A stretch of 64,000 nucleotides of DNA, taken from Theristus sp. LFF4_11 (lineage: Eukaryota; Nematoda; Chromadorea; Monhysterida; Xyalidae). The first letter of the stretch is position 1; every line of letters starts with the position of its first letter. Location of the stretch: positions 62,001 through 126,000 of the forward strand of contig JASANC010003287.1 of the NCBI GenBank assembly GCA_030248135.1, written 5' to 3'. Shown here piece after piece: positions 49,284-57,921 of the stretch. Below the pieces are notes generated by a model, which made no database searches, was not told the origin of the DNA, and saw only the letters and a program-made list of their open reading frames with translations. A program made the translations under genes and the position numbers.

Positions 49284-51591
49284 TCAACGCTTTCTGCTCT
49301 TCTTGCCCTTCGTCTTCGACTTTTTCGAACCGGTTAATTTTCGTTTCTTGCCCTGAAATAGCCATTCAGTTTCAACACACCAATCCAAAACACCCGCCAC
49401 AAATTAACTAATTTGCATGGTGGTTCTCTGCATTTCGACCTGGCCAACATCAGACATCCAGAAGAGGGTGGCCTCATCAGTGATGTGCCCCTCTTAAACC
49501 ACTCGAGTCGTGAAAGCTAGCGTACAAGACTCAGTGATTGAGTAATACTAAAGGGGCGTTCATGAACCAGTATTTAACACAGCTACGCGTCACTACTCAC
49601 TGCATACTGTTTCATGAATGCCGCTGAATTCAAATTCAAGTCAGCACTTCCATGACCTTTTTCGTTGTGCCCGCCCTCGCGTCAGCATCATACTGCCCGT
49701 ACTGCAGCAGTGCATCCAGCGTCGACGCAGCCAATTGTCTTCGTTCGGCTTGTTCTTGTTTCTTGGTCAGACGGATGCGCACTAGATTCGCTTCCTCGTA
49801 GCGGCGGCGCTGGTCGAGCTCGGCGAGCAGGCGGCCACGTCGTGCGTCGCCAATGTCCTAAAAAATGGCAAACCGTGCCGTCGGTATGATTGGTGCGAAT
49901 TGAATTGTGCACGCCGATTGGTTGTGCTGCGAGCATGCGGCCAATCAGCGCACCGGGTGGTTTTTTGTGAAATATTCTGCGTACACGCTAATATCTCTCT
50001 TGTTAGCTTGTATACAGAAATTTATCCATTCACTGTTCGAATCACTGTCGTCGCTTGTATTCCCATGATTGTCATGAAGAGACACAAAACATCAGTAATT
50101 GTTTCGAGTTTCTTCGCACAGCACCCACTCGAATTTCCTGCGGTGCCTCCGTGAGTTGTTCGCGTAGATCCTGGATCAGACTGCTGTTGAGCGCCCGGCG
50201 GCGTTGGCGTTCCAGTTGACGTTGCTGCGCGGTGCGGCCGCTCGGCTCGTCTGAAAAAAATCGCGATTCCAACCGCCAAAAGAGCATCTCGGTTTTGGAA
50301 AAAGTTGATGCTGGGCGATTATTATCGTAATTATTTCGTGTAATTATCCGTGACATCCCATTAAATGTGAGCCTTTTCCTGTAATCTCCGTTGTTGTTCT
50401 CCAGTCCACTAAATCGCCACTCTCTCGCTGCTTGAAATAAAACCAACAAACAATACCATCGTAATGCATGGCCGTGATCTTCGGCGGCACATAAACGCCC
50501 GCCTTTGGATTCGGCTGCCTCTCCTCAGCATCGTCGTCGTCCGATCCACGGTCACTTTGATCGTCCTGAAATGGCTTTTTTACAAACAGATTTTGATTAA
50601 AATAGGCTATTGAAAGGGAAAACTTGGAAACGAACAAAAATCATTGAATCTGCAGCACTCACTTGGCCGATTATTGAAAGGGAAAACTTCGGAATGAACG
50701 AAAGAAAAATTGAATCTGCATTCTGCACTCACTTCGTCGCTGGCATCCAGCATTGCTGCCGGGTTCGCTCTCACTGCACTCGAACTGGGCCCGGTGCTGG
50801 CTGGAAGTTTGAAAAATACTCCATATGACGGTGTTCTGGTTTGTGTTTCACCAACAGCTCACATCAAAAACGTTTACATTCAGCGGTGCTGTTTGCCAGT
50901 TTTATCAGTCGCTCGATCTGCGGCTGCATGCGCTGCTCAATCGGGCGGAGTCGCTCCAGCACCTGCGTTTTTGAAAAAAAAACAATTTTTTATTTTTTTC
51001 AAAGTTCAGTGCAAGAAGCCCCGTAAAAAACCGAACACGACAAAGTACAAAATGTTTTTTTTAACTTTTCAAACCGTTCGATTTTCGACGATTCGATCGA
51101 TGGCCGGATGATCACGGATACTGTGGCCGTTTAGCATTTGCTGAATCAAGTTCGCCAGATTTGCACAGTACATCAGCAGCTCATGGTTCTTCACGTCCAG
51201 CAGACTGATGCCCTGCAAACACTGCGAGACTGTTCAATGCTGATTGGCTGGCTGTGAAAACCGATCAACTTATATTAAGCGTCATATTAAATTCCGACAT
51301 CGTTATGACCAGTTGGAGCAACCAAATGTGAAATGCAAAAACATAAACGCAACTCGCATCTCACAGCCCGGTCTCCGCCTTTTGCCAGCACTGCAGCCGA
51401 CACTTGTCCGCATCCCCAAAAAAATCCAAAAAACCAACCGATTGTGCCTGTTGTTTGCGTGTCAGTTCGTTCACGGCGTTGCGCAGCTGAACGCAGAACG
51501 CACGAACACTGCTAGTAGATGCCTCCAATTGCTGACTGAGCTCTTCGAAGCGTTTGTTCACATCGGCGTTCACTTCGCTCGAGGCCGGCAT
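49284..51591 (-). CDS. NGDN: Neuroguidin (Sas10/Utp3/C1D family)
   Basis: Eight exons (51591-51439, 51212-51075, 50962-50878, 50800-50733, 50565-50457, 50250-50129, 49857-49657, 49352-49284) join in phase to 314 residues, against 315 in human. The N-terminal helical Sas10/C1D part has ISLLDVKNHELLMYCANLAN and VLERLRPIEQRMQPQIERLI. An acidic linker, SDRGSDDDDAEE, leads to GVYVPPKITAMHYDDEPSG and RRRALNSSLIQDLREQLTEA. The C-terminus is basic (GKKRKLTGSKKSKTKGKKSR). Family role: nucleolar small-subunit processome factor and eIF4E-binding translational repressor. One family-2 MITE ends 35 bp upstream of the start codon and a family-1 MITE lies in the last intron. A tandem duplication around the exon-4 donor provides a second GTGAGTGC donor at 50662. 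Confidence 0.94.
49551..49625. mobile_element. Palindromic MITE, family 1, copy 5 (last intron of neuroguidin gene)
   Basis: 75-bp copy: left arm AAGGGGCGTTCATGAACCAG, right arm CTGTTTCATGAATGCCGCT, internal CAGCTACGCGTCACT. TA precedes the left end; the right flank is GA, so one border has changed. Confidence 0.8.
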
Positions 51592-51625
51592 TCCTTTGTT
51601 TTTTTCTTTCTGTCAAACTAAACTA

Positions 51626-51784
51626 CAGTCTAACTCAATAACATATCCAACTTGCTGATTGGTTGATGCATGCAATCTGTGCGTGAATTGCTGTGGAGGC
51701 GGAGTTTGGTTTGCATAGAATCCATGCATCACGTGACCACCAACCAATCAGCTGTAGAAGACGAACAGTTATCGAGTTAGACTG
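51626..51784. mobile_element. CAGTCGAACTC MITE, family 2, copy D (just upstream of neuroguidin gene)
   Basis: 159 bp with termini CAGTCTAACTCAATAACATA and, read back, CAGTCTAACTCGATAACTG. TA flanks both ends (51624-51625, 51785-51786). It carries CTGATTGGTTGATGC and CACCAACCAATCAGC, so it places two CCAAT-box words within 200 bp of the neuroguidin start. Confidence 0.87.
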
Positions 51785-52094
51785 TAGAAGACCAACATTT
51801 GGTATCGTCGAACACCAAATTTCTGTAAAAAAAAACGCTCAACTTCCTTCGTGGGTTGAGCAGTGGTTCTTGCAAACCGTTCAAACGCTAATTACCGAAA
51901 CGAATTGACTTACTCCCCAGAATGTACACTTTATCTGGCTTCCTCAACAAAAATAACCAGACCAAGAGTAAAAAAAAACATGGAACACCCTGTTTTGATT
52001 AAATATACTGCTCATAAAAATGCTTGGCAAACAATATGACACTTGGAAAGCACTAGTTGTGACGTATTTGACCAAGAAACTTCTAAAACTGATG

Positions 52095-52270
52095 ATTGTG
52101 GTTCTGCGACTCCAATGCGCGACGCGCATAGATAGGTAAACAGTTTCATGCATGACGCGCGGGAATTCAAAATTGGTGAACTGACTGAACCGCAAGATGG
52201 TAACTTAGGTCAATTGGAATTGCCACACGAAGTATGGAACTAGTTTCCTGACTACGTCTCCAAGCGTGCT
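52095..52270. repeat. Dispersed inverted-repeat family 3, copy 2 (inverted relative to copy 1)
   Basis: Begins GGTTCTGCGACTCCAATGCG and contains CATGCATGACGCGCGGGAAT and AACTAGTTTCC. Its reverse complement aligns with 40640-40790. A weaker third match (CAATTTTGAATTGCCGCGTC) is at about 57730. Confidence 0.5.
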
Positions 52271-52579
52271 AACTCGCAGAATCTAAAAAATTGATAATAA
52301 CAACTCTATAAAAGACATGGTTGTGCTAAAGCGCACTGGTCAGTATTGCAATCAGCACTGCACTGCAGATGCCGCAAAAAAAGGAAAGAAACACCAACAA
52401 CACTGAAAATGTCTGAAACCAAAACACAGTGGAAAACTCTAGTCTTCAACGATTTGACCGTTAAAAATGTTATTTTTTTTAAATTCAGATGTTACTTTAC
52501 TTTCTAAACAAAATTTCTGACCAGTTTTTGATAATCACTTGTTGCCTAATGTTCTGTTTTAAGGTTTCGCTAATCTGTA

Positions 52580-52662
52580 TTCCAGAAATCCAGTGAGGAA
52601 TCTCTCCTTGTGCATATTCCTGACACTTACAATGTGTCGAATAAAATCAATCAATCAATCAG
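52580..52662 (+). repeat. Possible retrotransposon 3' end
   Basis: A polyadenylation-like AATAAAATCAATCAATCAATC terminates a stretch of apparent 3' untranslated character. Simple (CAAT)n tails after AATAAA are common at 3' ends of RTE-like LINEs. No reverse transcriptase ORF lies upstream, so only a tail or short copy is possible. Confidence 0.25.
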
Positions 52663-52838
52663 AAATAACATTTGAATTCCTCATTAAAAAATAATAATGT
52701 GTTCCGGTCGGGTTGCACGTCAACAACATTTTCTACAGTAACGACATGGGACAAAGAAGAGACATGTATCAAGCACCAACAGTGACCAGAAACAAGCACA
52801 AGCAAAGCTCCCCAAATCGGTCCAATCCGGAAAACCCG

Positions 52839-53710
52839 TCACAGCTGCAGCGTTCGCCTGCGTTTCTCCTCGATCACGCGGCGCTGCGTGTTCGGCGACA
52901 GCGGCGACCTCTGTCGTTTACCGGAGCGTTTGCCACTGGAGCGATTTCGATTGTAATGGTAGCCGTTCTGTCGGTAATATTCGATTGACGTGCGAACTGG
53001 CGACCGACTGCGTGCCGACGTCGAACTGCTGCACGTGTTGTCCAGGTGGCTGTTGCTGGCGTTCAAATTTGGCGCCATTCGCCCGTCAGAACAGCGGCGA
53101 GATTCACTACTGCGAGATGGCGAGTGATCGGTTGAGCTGGATGAAAAAAACACACATGATTTACGATCTACTTTTAAAAGGATGTAGCCAGCAACTCAAA
53201 AACCAATCACTGCGGCTCTCCTCATGTGAACAGTTGCAAAGGACTCACGGTTGACCGAGTACCGTGTCACGGTTGAAGTGGTTGAACGAAGCGTCGTTGC
53301 TGTTTTCAGACGTGGATCGACTGGTTGATGCGACCGGTGCAGCGGCACACTCCGTCACTGCCGGTCTGCCCCAATGGCTGCTTGCCGGCAGATGTACTTG
53401 ACGCGGCGTCGATTCGGCGGTGGTGGTGACGCCATTGTAGCGATCGTAATCGCGCCAGAACTCAAGCGCGTGCTTCGCCAAAGCGTGAATCGTCAGAAAG
53501 CGACCAGTCGCGAAACGCTTGTCACAGTATTTACATTGCGTTGTGCACCTGACCGTGTGTTTGTATGGGTCTCATCATGGTTGAGCAGTCACCGCAGGCA
53601 AACCCTTCCAACATTCAACCCATTTTTTCTAAAAAACAACAACAAAATCGGCAACAAACTCACTCATCGCCCATCAACACCGGATTTGAGCTGAGCGGTA
53701 TTTCTGCCAT
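52839..53710 (-). CDS. Single C2H2 zinc finger protein with Arg/Ser-rich tail
   Basis: Exons 53710-53664, 53548-53249 and 53136-52839 join in phase to 214 residues. Donors are GTGAGT in both cases, and the acceptors are GGTCAG and CATCCAG. After a short N-terminus (MAEIPLSSNPVLMGD), one classical finger follows: CKYCDKRFATGRFLTIHALAKH, i.e. C-x2-C-x12-H-x4-H (about residues 21-42). Next comes ALEFWRDYDRYNG, a Ser/Thr/Ala-rich middle, then SRSPVRTSIEYYRQNGYHYN and a basic end KRSGKRQRSP...EEKRRRTLQL. The layout suggests a nuclear RNA- or DNA-associated factor. I recognise no named family. An acceptor (TTCATTCAG) lies 11 bases before the ATG and the C/EBP gene ends 283 bp upstream, consistent with a downstream operon gene. 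Confidence 0.72.
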
Positions 53711-53871
53711 ATAATTGAGATCTGAATGAAACACTGCTACATTTTCACAGATAAAAATGGTCGATATCACGTCATACAGGTAAGCACTTTTGTAGTGCAT
53801 CTGAAATTCACACAGCAGCTGGCGAAAAAGGCAAAAAAAAGCAAAATGTCATGATCGAGACCTTCATTTTG

Positions 53872-53877
53872 TTTATT
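53872..53877 (-). promoter_or_regulatory. Polyadenylation signal of the C/EBP gene
   Basis: AATAAA on the minus strand, 117 bases after the stop codon at 53994 and about 160 bases before the next gene's start. Confidence 0.55.
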
Positions 53878-53993
53878 TTCACCTCCAAAGCGATGTTTAC
53901 AAGAAAAAACAGAACAGATAACAAAACGAGAGCGAGAATAGAAACGCTTCCAGAATAGAATTCAGACTGAAATATCACATTCACACAAAAAAC

Positions 53994-54455
53994 TCAGTTG
54001 ATCCTGCGTTTCGACCGTGTTACTGTGGTGGCCGATGTCGTCGTGGACGCAGACGGCCCGGACATTTCACGACCAGCAGCGGCTGCCCCCGAGTGCGCGT
54101 TCACCGTGCTCTCAATCACCGACGGCGCGTCCTTGCCGGCGGCCATCGACACAAACATGTCCTTCAAGAACTTCAGCTCCTTGTTCAACGAGTCCACCTT
54201 GCGCTCGAGATCGTCGTTCTCAGCGCGCAACTGTTCCACTTGCTCCATGGTGGCGCGTTCCTCTTCACGCTTCTTCTGCCTCGACCGATTCACGGCTTCG
54301 TTGTTGCGTCGCCGCTTCTCAACGTAGGCTGGATCGGCAGAATGCGACTGGTCCGACGACGACGCGACGCTTGCTGGACGCTTGTTGGCGATTTGCGTTT
54401 GTTCGCCGTCGACAGTTGTTCTCAGTGTTGCGGCTCGTTTCTTTTTTGGCGGCAT
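53994..54455 (-). CDS. cebp-2: bZIP transcription factor, C/EBP-gamma type
   Basis: Intronless, 153 residues from the ATG at 54455; an in-frame non-ATG extension to 54500 is not needed. The basic region (about 44-66) reads YVEKRRRNNEAVNRSRQKKR, containing the C/EBP signature NNxAVxxSR. The zipper follows, with leucines at 76, 83, 90 and 97 in exact heptads (EQLRAENDDLERKVDSLNKE). It ends in KELKFLKDMF, very close to the C/EBP-gamma pattern 'KELSVLKDLF'. The N-terminus is basic and short; the C-terminus is Ala/Ser/Thr-rich, with no activation domain obvious. Family role: dimerises with other C/EBP or CREB/ATF partners, modulating their activity in the nucleus. It is the first gene of the leftward-reading cluster. 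The symbol is by class; an alignment with other C/EBPs would settle it. Confidence 0.88.
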   Translation of the reverse strand: MPPKKKRAATLRTTVDGEQTQIANKRPASVASSSDQSHSADPAYVEKRRRNNEAVNRSRQKKREEERATMEQVEQLRAENDDLERKVDSLNKELKFLKDMFVSMAAGKDAPSVIESTVNAHSGAAAAGREMSGPSASTTTSATTVTRSKRRIN

Positions 54456-54773
54456 TATCGGTCGGACTCGGATCGGAAGTTTGGAGTTCGACTTCGACAA
54501 TCGACACTTCGAAGTTTTTTTGAACTTTTATTTATCTGGATTTTTAAAATCATTTTCAATTGAAAAATTTCCCCCATCAAACAAAACTGTACTTCGTTCT
54601 GAATCTGAATATGCATTCCTTCAAAATTAAAGACACTTTTTCCACTAAGGTCAGTTTCATTCAAATAACAAGCTTGAAAAAAAACAATCAAGGAGCAGGG
54701 GAGCCCGAGCACCGAGCAACAAGCAATTTTCGAGGGGGGGGTTTTTGTCACGTGGGGGGGGGGGGGGGGGGGA
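54456..54773. other. Upstream of C/EBP gene, ending in G tracts
   Basis: The presumed promoter region. The phrase AAGGAGCAGGGGAGCCCGAG at about 54690 recurs at 56028. G runs of 7-18 occur at 54735-54772; such runs are also prone to sequencing error. Confidence 0.4.
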
Positions 54774-55704
54774 AGGTAATCCGGATTTTTTTTTAAATTA
54801 AAAAAAAAATTTTTTTTAAAATTTTTTTTACAAGTTAGGTTTGTTCGAAGCGTCTCGTCGAGCTGAGTTCATCTAGACTATTTTCAGAACGATCCGGAAA
54901 ACTATAAGAGCGAAAATCGTGTTTTATTGAAATTATGTCCATTTCATATAGGGACAGTTGCATTTTCAACAGTATAACAGAACTATTTTCGACGTGTACT
55001 TGCATATTGAACCGTTCTTAGTTGTTCCTCTTTAGAAAATTAGCAAAATTTGACTGTGTTCAAAAATTCCTGTTTGCTGTAGCTAAGTCGGCAACCCTGT
55101 CGACCCGGTCGCCCCCCCCCCAAGAACTTACTTTCAGGTTCAACCAGCTATTCTATCTGCAACATGGCGAGAGCCCACTCTTCAAATCATCGTATCGAAA
55201 ACACGTACCATGATTTCGAGCTCACGTTGCGGGCAACTGACTGACTCAAGTGTACCACGTTAGTTTAGCTCAGCACGAAAGTTTTAACATGTGGTCATGT
55301 GATCGGGTCTCTGAAAAACGGTCGTGTGATGTGGTATTAACCAACCTCTCCGCTCCACTTGCATAACAAGCTATCGCACAACTCCCTTGTAGACCTATAA
55401 CATACGCCACTCAACAACATAACATGTGCAGCTCAAGGCCAACCGACTGAAAAAAACCTGTTCTAAGTGGCAAGAAAACGATTTCTGTAACGTTATTTCA
55501 ATTCAGTTAAGTCATTTCAACGCTAAAAATTGACTCTAGAAGTCATCCAAATCGAAAAACATGGGTACGTCGGTCAAAATGACCAAATTTTGACATGTAC
55601 CTAAGCACGCGAAATTGGTAACGAAACTTTGGTTTGAACTTTCAAACAATACACCATGAATCGAATTTTCAGAGCAAAGTAGAAGAAAAATTTTTCAATT
55701 TTTT
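54774..55704. mobile_element. Non-autonomous hAT element, copy 1 (tips lost)
   Basis: Matches copies 2 and 3 from AATCCGGATTTTTTTTT near its left end through GAAGAAAAATTTTTCAA, including TTCGAAGCGTCTCGTCGAGC and GTTGCGGGCAACTGACTGAC. It differs by many substitutions from the other two, which resemble each other far more, so it is older. Both terminal TAGGGTTAGGG motifs are missing. Confidence 0.75.
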
Positions 55705-55866
55705 GTACAGTGCATATCAGATGTCATTCGTGTCAGTGCGTTGTTGGCTTAAATTTTGAAGGAAAAACGCTAAATTTTGCGCGAAATTACAATGAAGAAT
55801 GTCAAGTTATCTATATTTAGCTATATATGGACAAAGACAAAAAATCATGATTTTTGAGCAAAAATT

Positions 55867-55996
55867 TGTTTTTGGGGGGGTTGGGGGGGGGGAGGGGGCG
55901 CGGGGGGGGGGGGGGGTGTCTAGCAAATTTCGAGGGGGGGTGGATGGTCCAGTGTCAGGTTGGGGGGTGGGGGGGGGGGGGGGGCCGGGGGGGTGA
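55867..55996 (+). repeat. G-tract low-complexity block
   Basis: Long guanine runs (up to about 14) interspersed with short spacers, bounded by TTTGTTTTTGGGG and ACCCCCACCCCCCC. Could form G-quadruplexes. It contains CAAATTTCGAGGGGGGG, also seen near 54727, so it may be part of another G-tipped element. Confidence 0.7.
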
Positions 55997-56047
55997 CCCC
56001 CACCCCCCCTCGTCTTCGGTACTGATCAAGGAGCAGGGGAGCCCGAG

Positions 56048-57092
56048 TAGGGTTAGGGAAAAAAAATCCGGATTTTTTTTAAAAAAAAAATTTTTAAAAA
56101 AAAAAAAATTTAAATTTTTTTTTACAAGTTAGGTTTGTTCGAAGCGTCTCGTCGAGCTGAGTTCATCTAGACTATTTTCAGAACGATCCGGAAAACTATA
56201 AGAGCGAAAATCGTGTTTTATTGAAATTATGTCCATTTCATAGAGGGAAAGTTGCATTTTCAACAGTAAAACAGGACAATTTTCGACGTGTACTTGAATA
56301 TTGAACCGTTCTTAGTTGTTCCTCTTTAGAAAATTACCAAAATTTGACTGTGTTCAAAAATTCCTGTTTGCTGTAGCTAAGTCGGCAACCCCTGTCGACC
56401 CGGTCGCCCCCCCCCCAAGACACTTACTTTCAGGTTCAACCAGCTATGCTATCTGCCACATGGCGAGAGCCCACTCTTCAAATCATCGTATCGAAAACAC
56501 GTACCATGATTTCGCGATCACGTTGCGGGCAACTGACAGACGCAAGTTTAACACGTTAGTTTAGCTCAGCACGCAAGTTTTAACATGTGGCCATGTTATC
56601 GGGCATCTGAAAAACGGTCGTGTGATGTGGTATTAACCAACATCCCCGCTCCAATTGTTTAACAATATATCGCACAACTCCATTGTAGACCTATAACGTA
56701 CGCCAATCAACAAGATATCATGTTCATCTCATGGCCTACCGACTGAAAAAACATGTTCTAAGTTGCAAGAAAACGATTTCTGAAACGATATTTCAATTCA
56801 GTTAAGTCATTTCAACGCTAAAAATTGACTCTAGAAGTCATCCAAATCGAAAAACATGGAGTACGTCGGTCAAAATGACCAAATAATGACATGTACCTAA
56901 GCACACAAAGAAGTTGGGAAGAAAATTTGGTTTGAACTTTCAAAAAATTATGCCATAAATCGAATTTTCAGAGCAAAGTAGAAGAAAAATTTTTCAAATT
57001 TTTTTTTAAGTTTGAAAAAAAAAATCCAAATTTAAAAAAAAAACGAAAAAAAAATAAAAAAAAAAATTTTTTTTTCAAAGCCCCTAACCCTA
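56048..57092. mobile_element. Non-autonomous hAT element, copy 2 (both tips present)
   Basis: Starts TAGGGTTAGGG and ends CCCCTAACCCTA; about 1,045 bp, nearly identical to copy 3. The flanks AGCCCGAG and AAAAGAAT do not match, so no 8-bp duplication remains. This could reflect deletion or recombination at one border, or a misassembly. The right border is 95 bp from the SH2 half-domain exon. Confidence 0.8.
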
Positions 57093-57187
57093 AAAAGAAT
57101 TATGTTTTTGTAAAAGGAAAATATTTAAAGGAAAAATTAAAAAATTTTTTGTTTTTTGGTTTGGATGGGTGGGGGTGTGTGTTGTAG

Positions 57188-57563
57188 GTGCGTCTAAAGA
57201 AAGACTCGACCGACTACGTGATCTGCGTCTTCTGGGACAATCGTGTGCAGCACGTGCAGGTGCAGAGTACCACCGACAACAAGTTCACGCTGAACAAGGA
57301 GAGCGCAAAGGCGGAGCGATTCAACAGCGTCGAGGAGCTGGTTGGTCGAGTTTTGTTTGAGTTTAGTTTAGCAATATATTCAAATTTAGCACGTTGGTTA
57401 GTTGGGCGACTGGATTCAAAATGCCGTAAAAAAACAATGCACTCAGATCCGCTACTTCCAAACGACCGGCTCGCCGTTGTTGCCGCCGTATCCATTCAAG
57501 ATCACTAAACCAATTGCACGTGGCTCACGAACGATCGCACGCGATTACAGTCGTACAGGCAAG
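57188..57563 (+). CDS. C-terminal half of an extra SH2 domain (5' end missing)
   Basis: Exon 57188-57340 follows an acceptor (TGTTGTAG) and exon 57447-57563 follows ACTCAG; donors are GTTGGT and GTTCGA. They encode DYVICVFWDNRVQHVQVQ, FTLNKESAKAERFNSVEELV, RYFQTTGSPLLPPYPFKITK and PIARGSRTIARDYSRTGK. The pattern 'Y.I.V..d..v.H..v....F.l......F.sveeLV.yf' is the second half of an SH2 domain, lacking the FLVR arginine strand. The tail TKPIAR aligns with STPIPRQ in the kinase gene below. Its last donor is phase-compatible with the acceptor at 57882, so it may be the upstream part of one tandem-SH2 kinase gene. Alternatively it is the remnant of a neighbouring paralogue cut off by the hAT copies to its left. 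Confidence 0.6.
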
Positions 57564-57921
57564 GTTCGATCGGACAAAACACAACAGGTGTTTAATAAAG
57601 TGTTTACTACTTTTTTGGTTCTCCGGCACAGTGCGTTTGCAGGCGTTAGGAATTTTCATTCTATGATTGATGCGGCAGTTCAAAGTTGCCAGAGTTACTC
57701 GGTTGTATCTGAGGTGTCGGGTCAGTTCAGCAATTTTGAATTGCCGCGTCACGCTGGACTCTGATCACTTATCTATGCCCCCATTGTGTTGCAGAACAAA
57801 ATAAAACATACATGTAAATGTAGCTATAATACACGTCACTGATTACTATTTCCTGAATACACTTAACCGACACATGCTGCAGAGTGGTGCATCATCACGG
57901 CGACACGCGCGCCTGCGGAAG

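Noticed and set aside
53548..53640. A second C2H2-like finger (GFACGDCSTMM..H...H) just upstream of the real finger
   Set aside because: It lies in another frame, is bordered by stops, and falls inside a well-supported intron (GTGAGT at 53663 to GGTCAG at 53549) that joins exon 1 to the true finger in phase.
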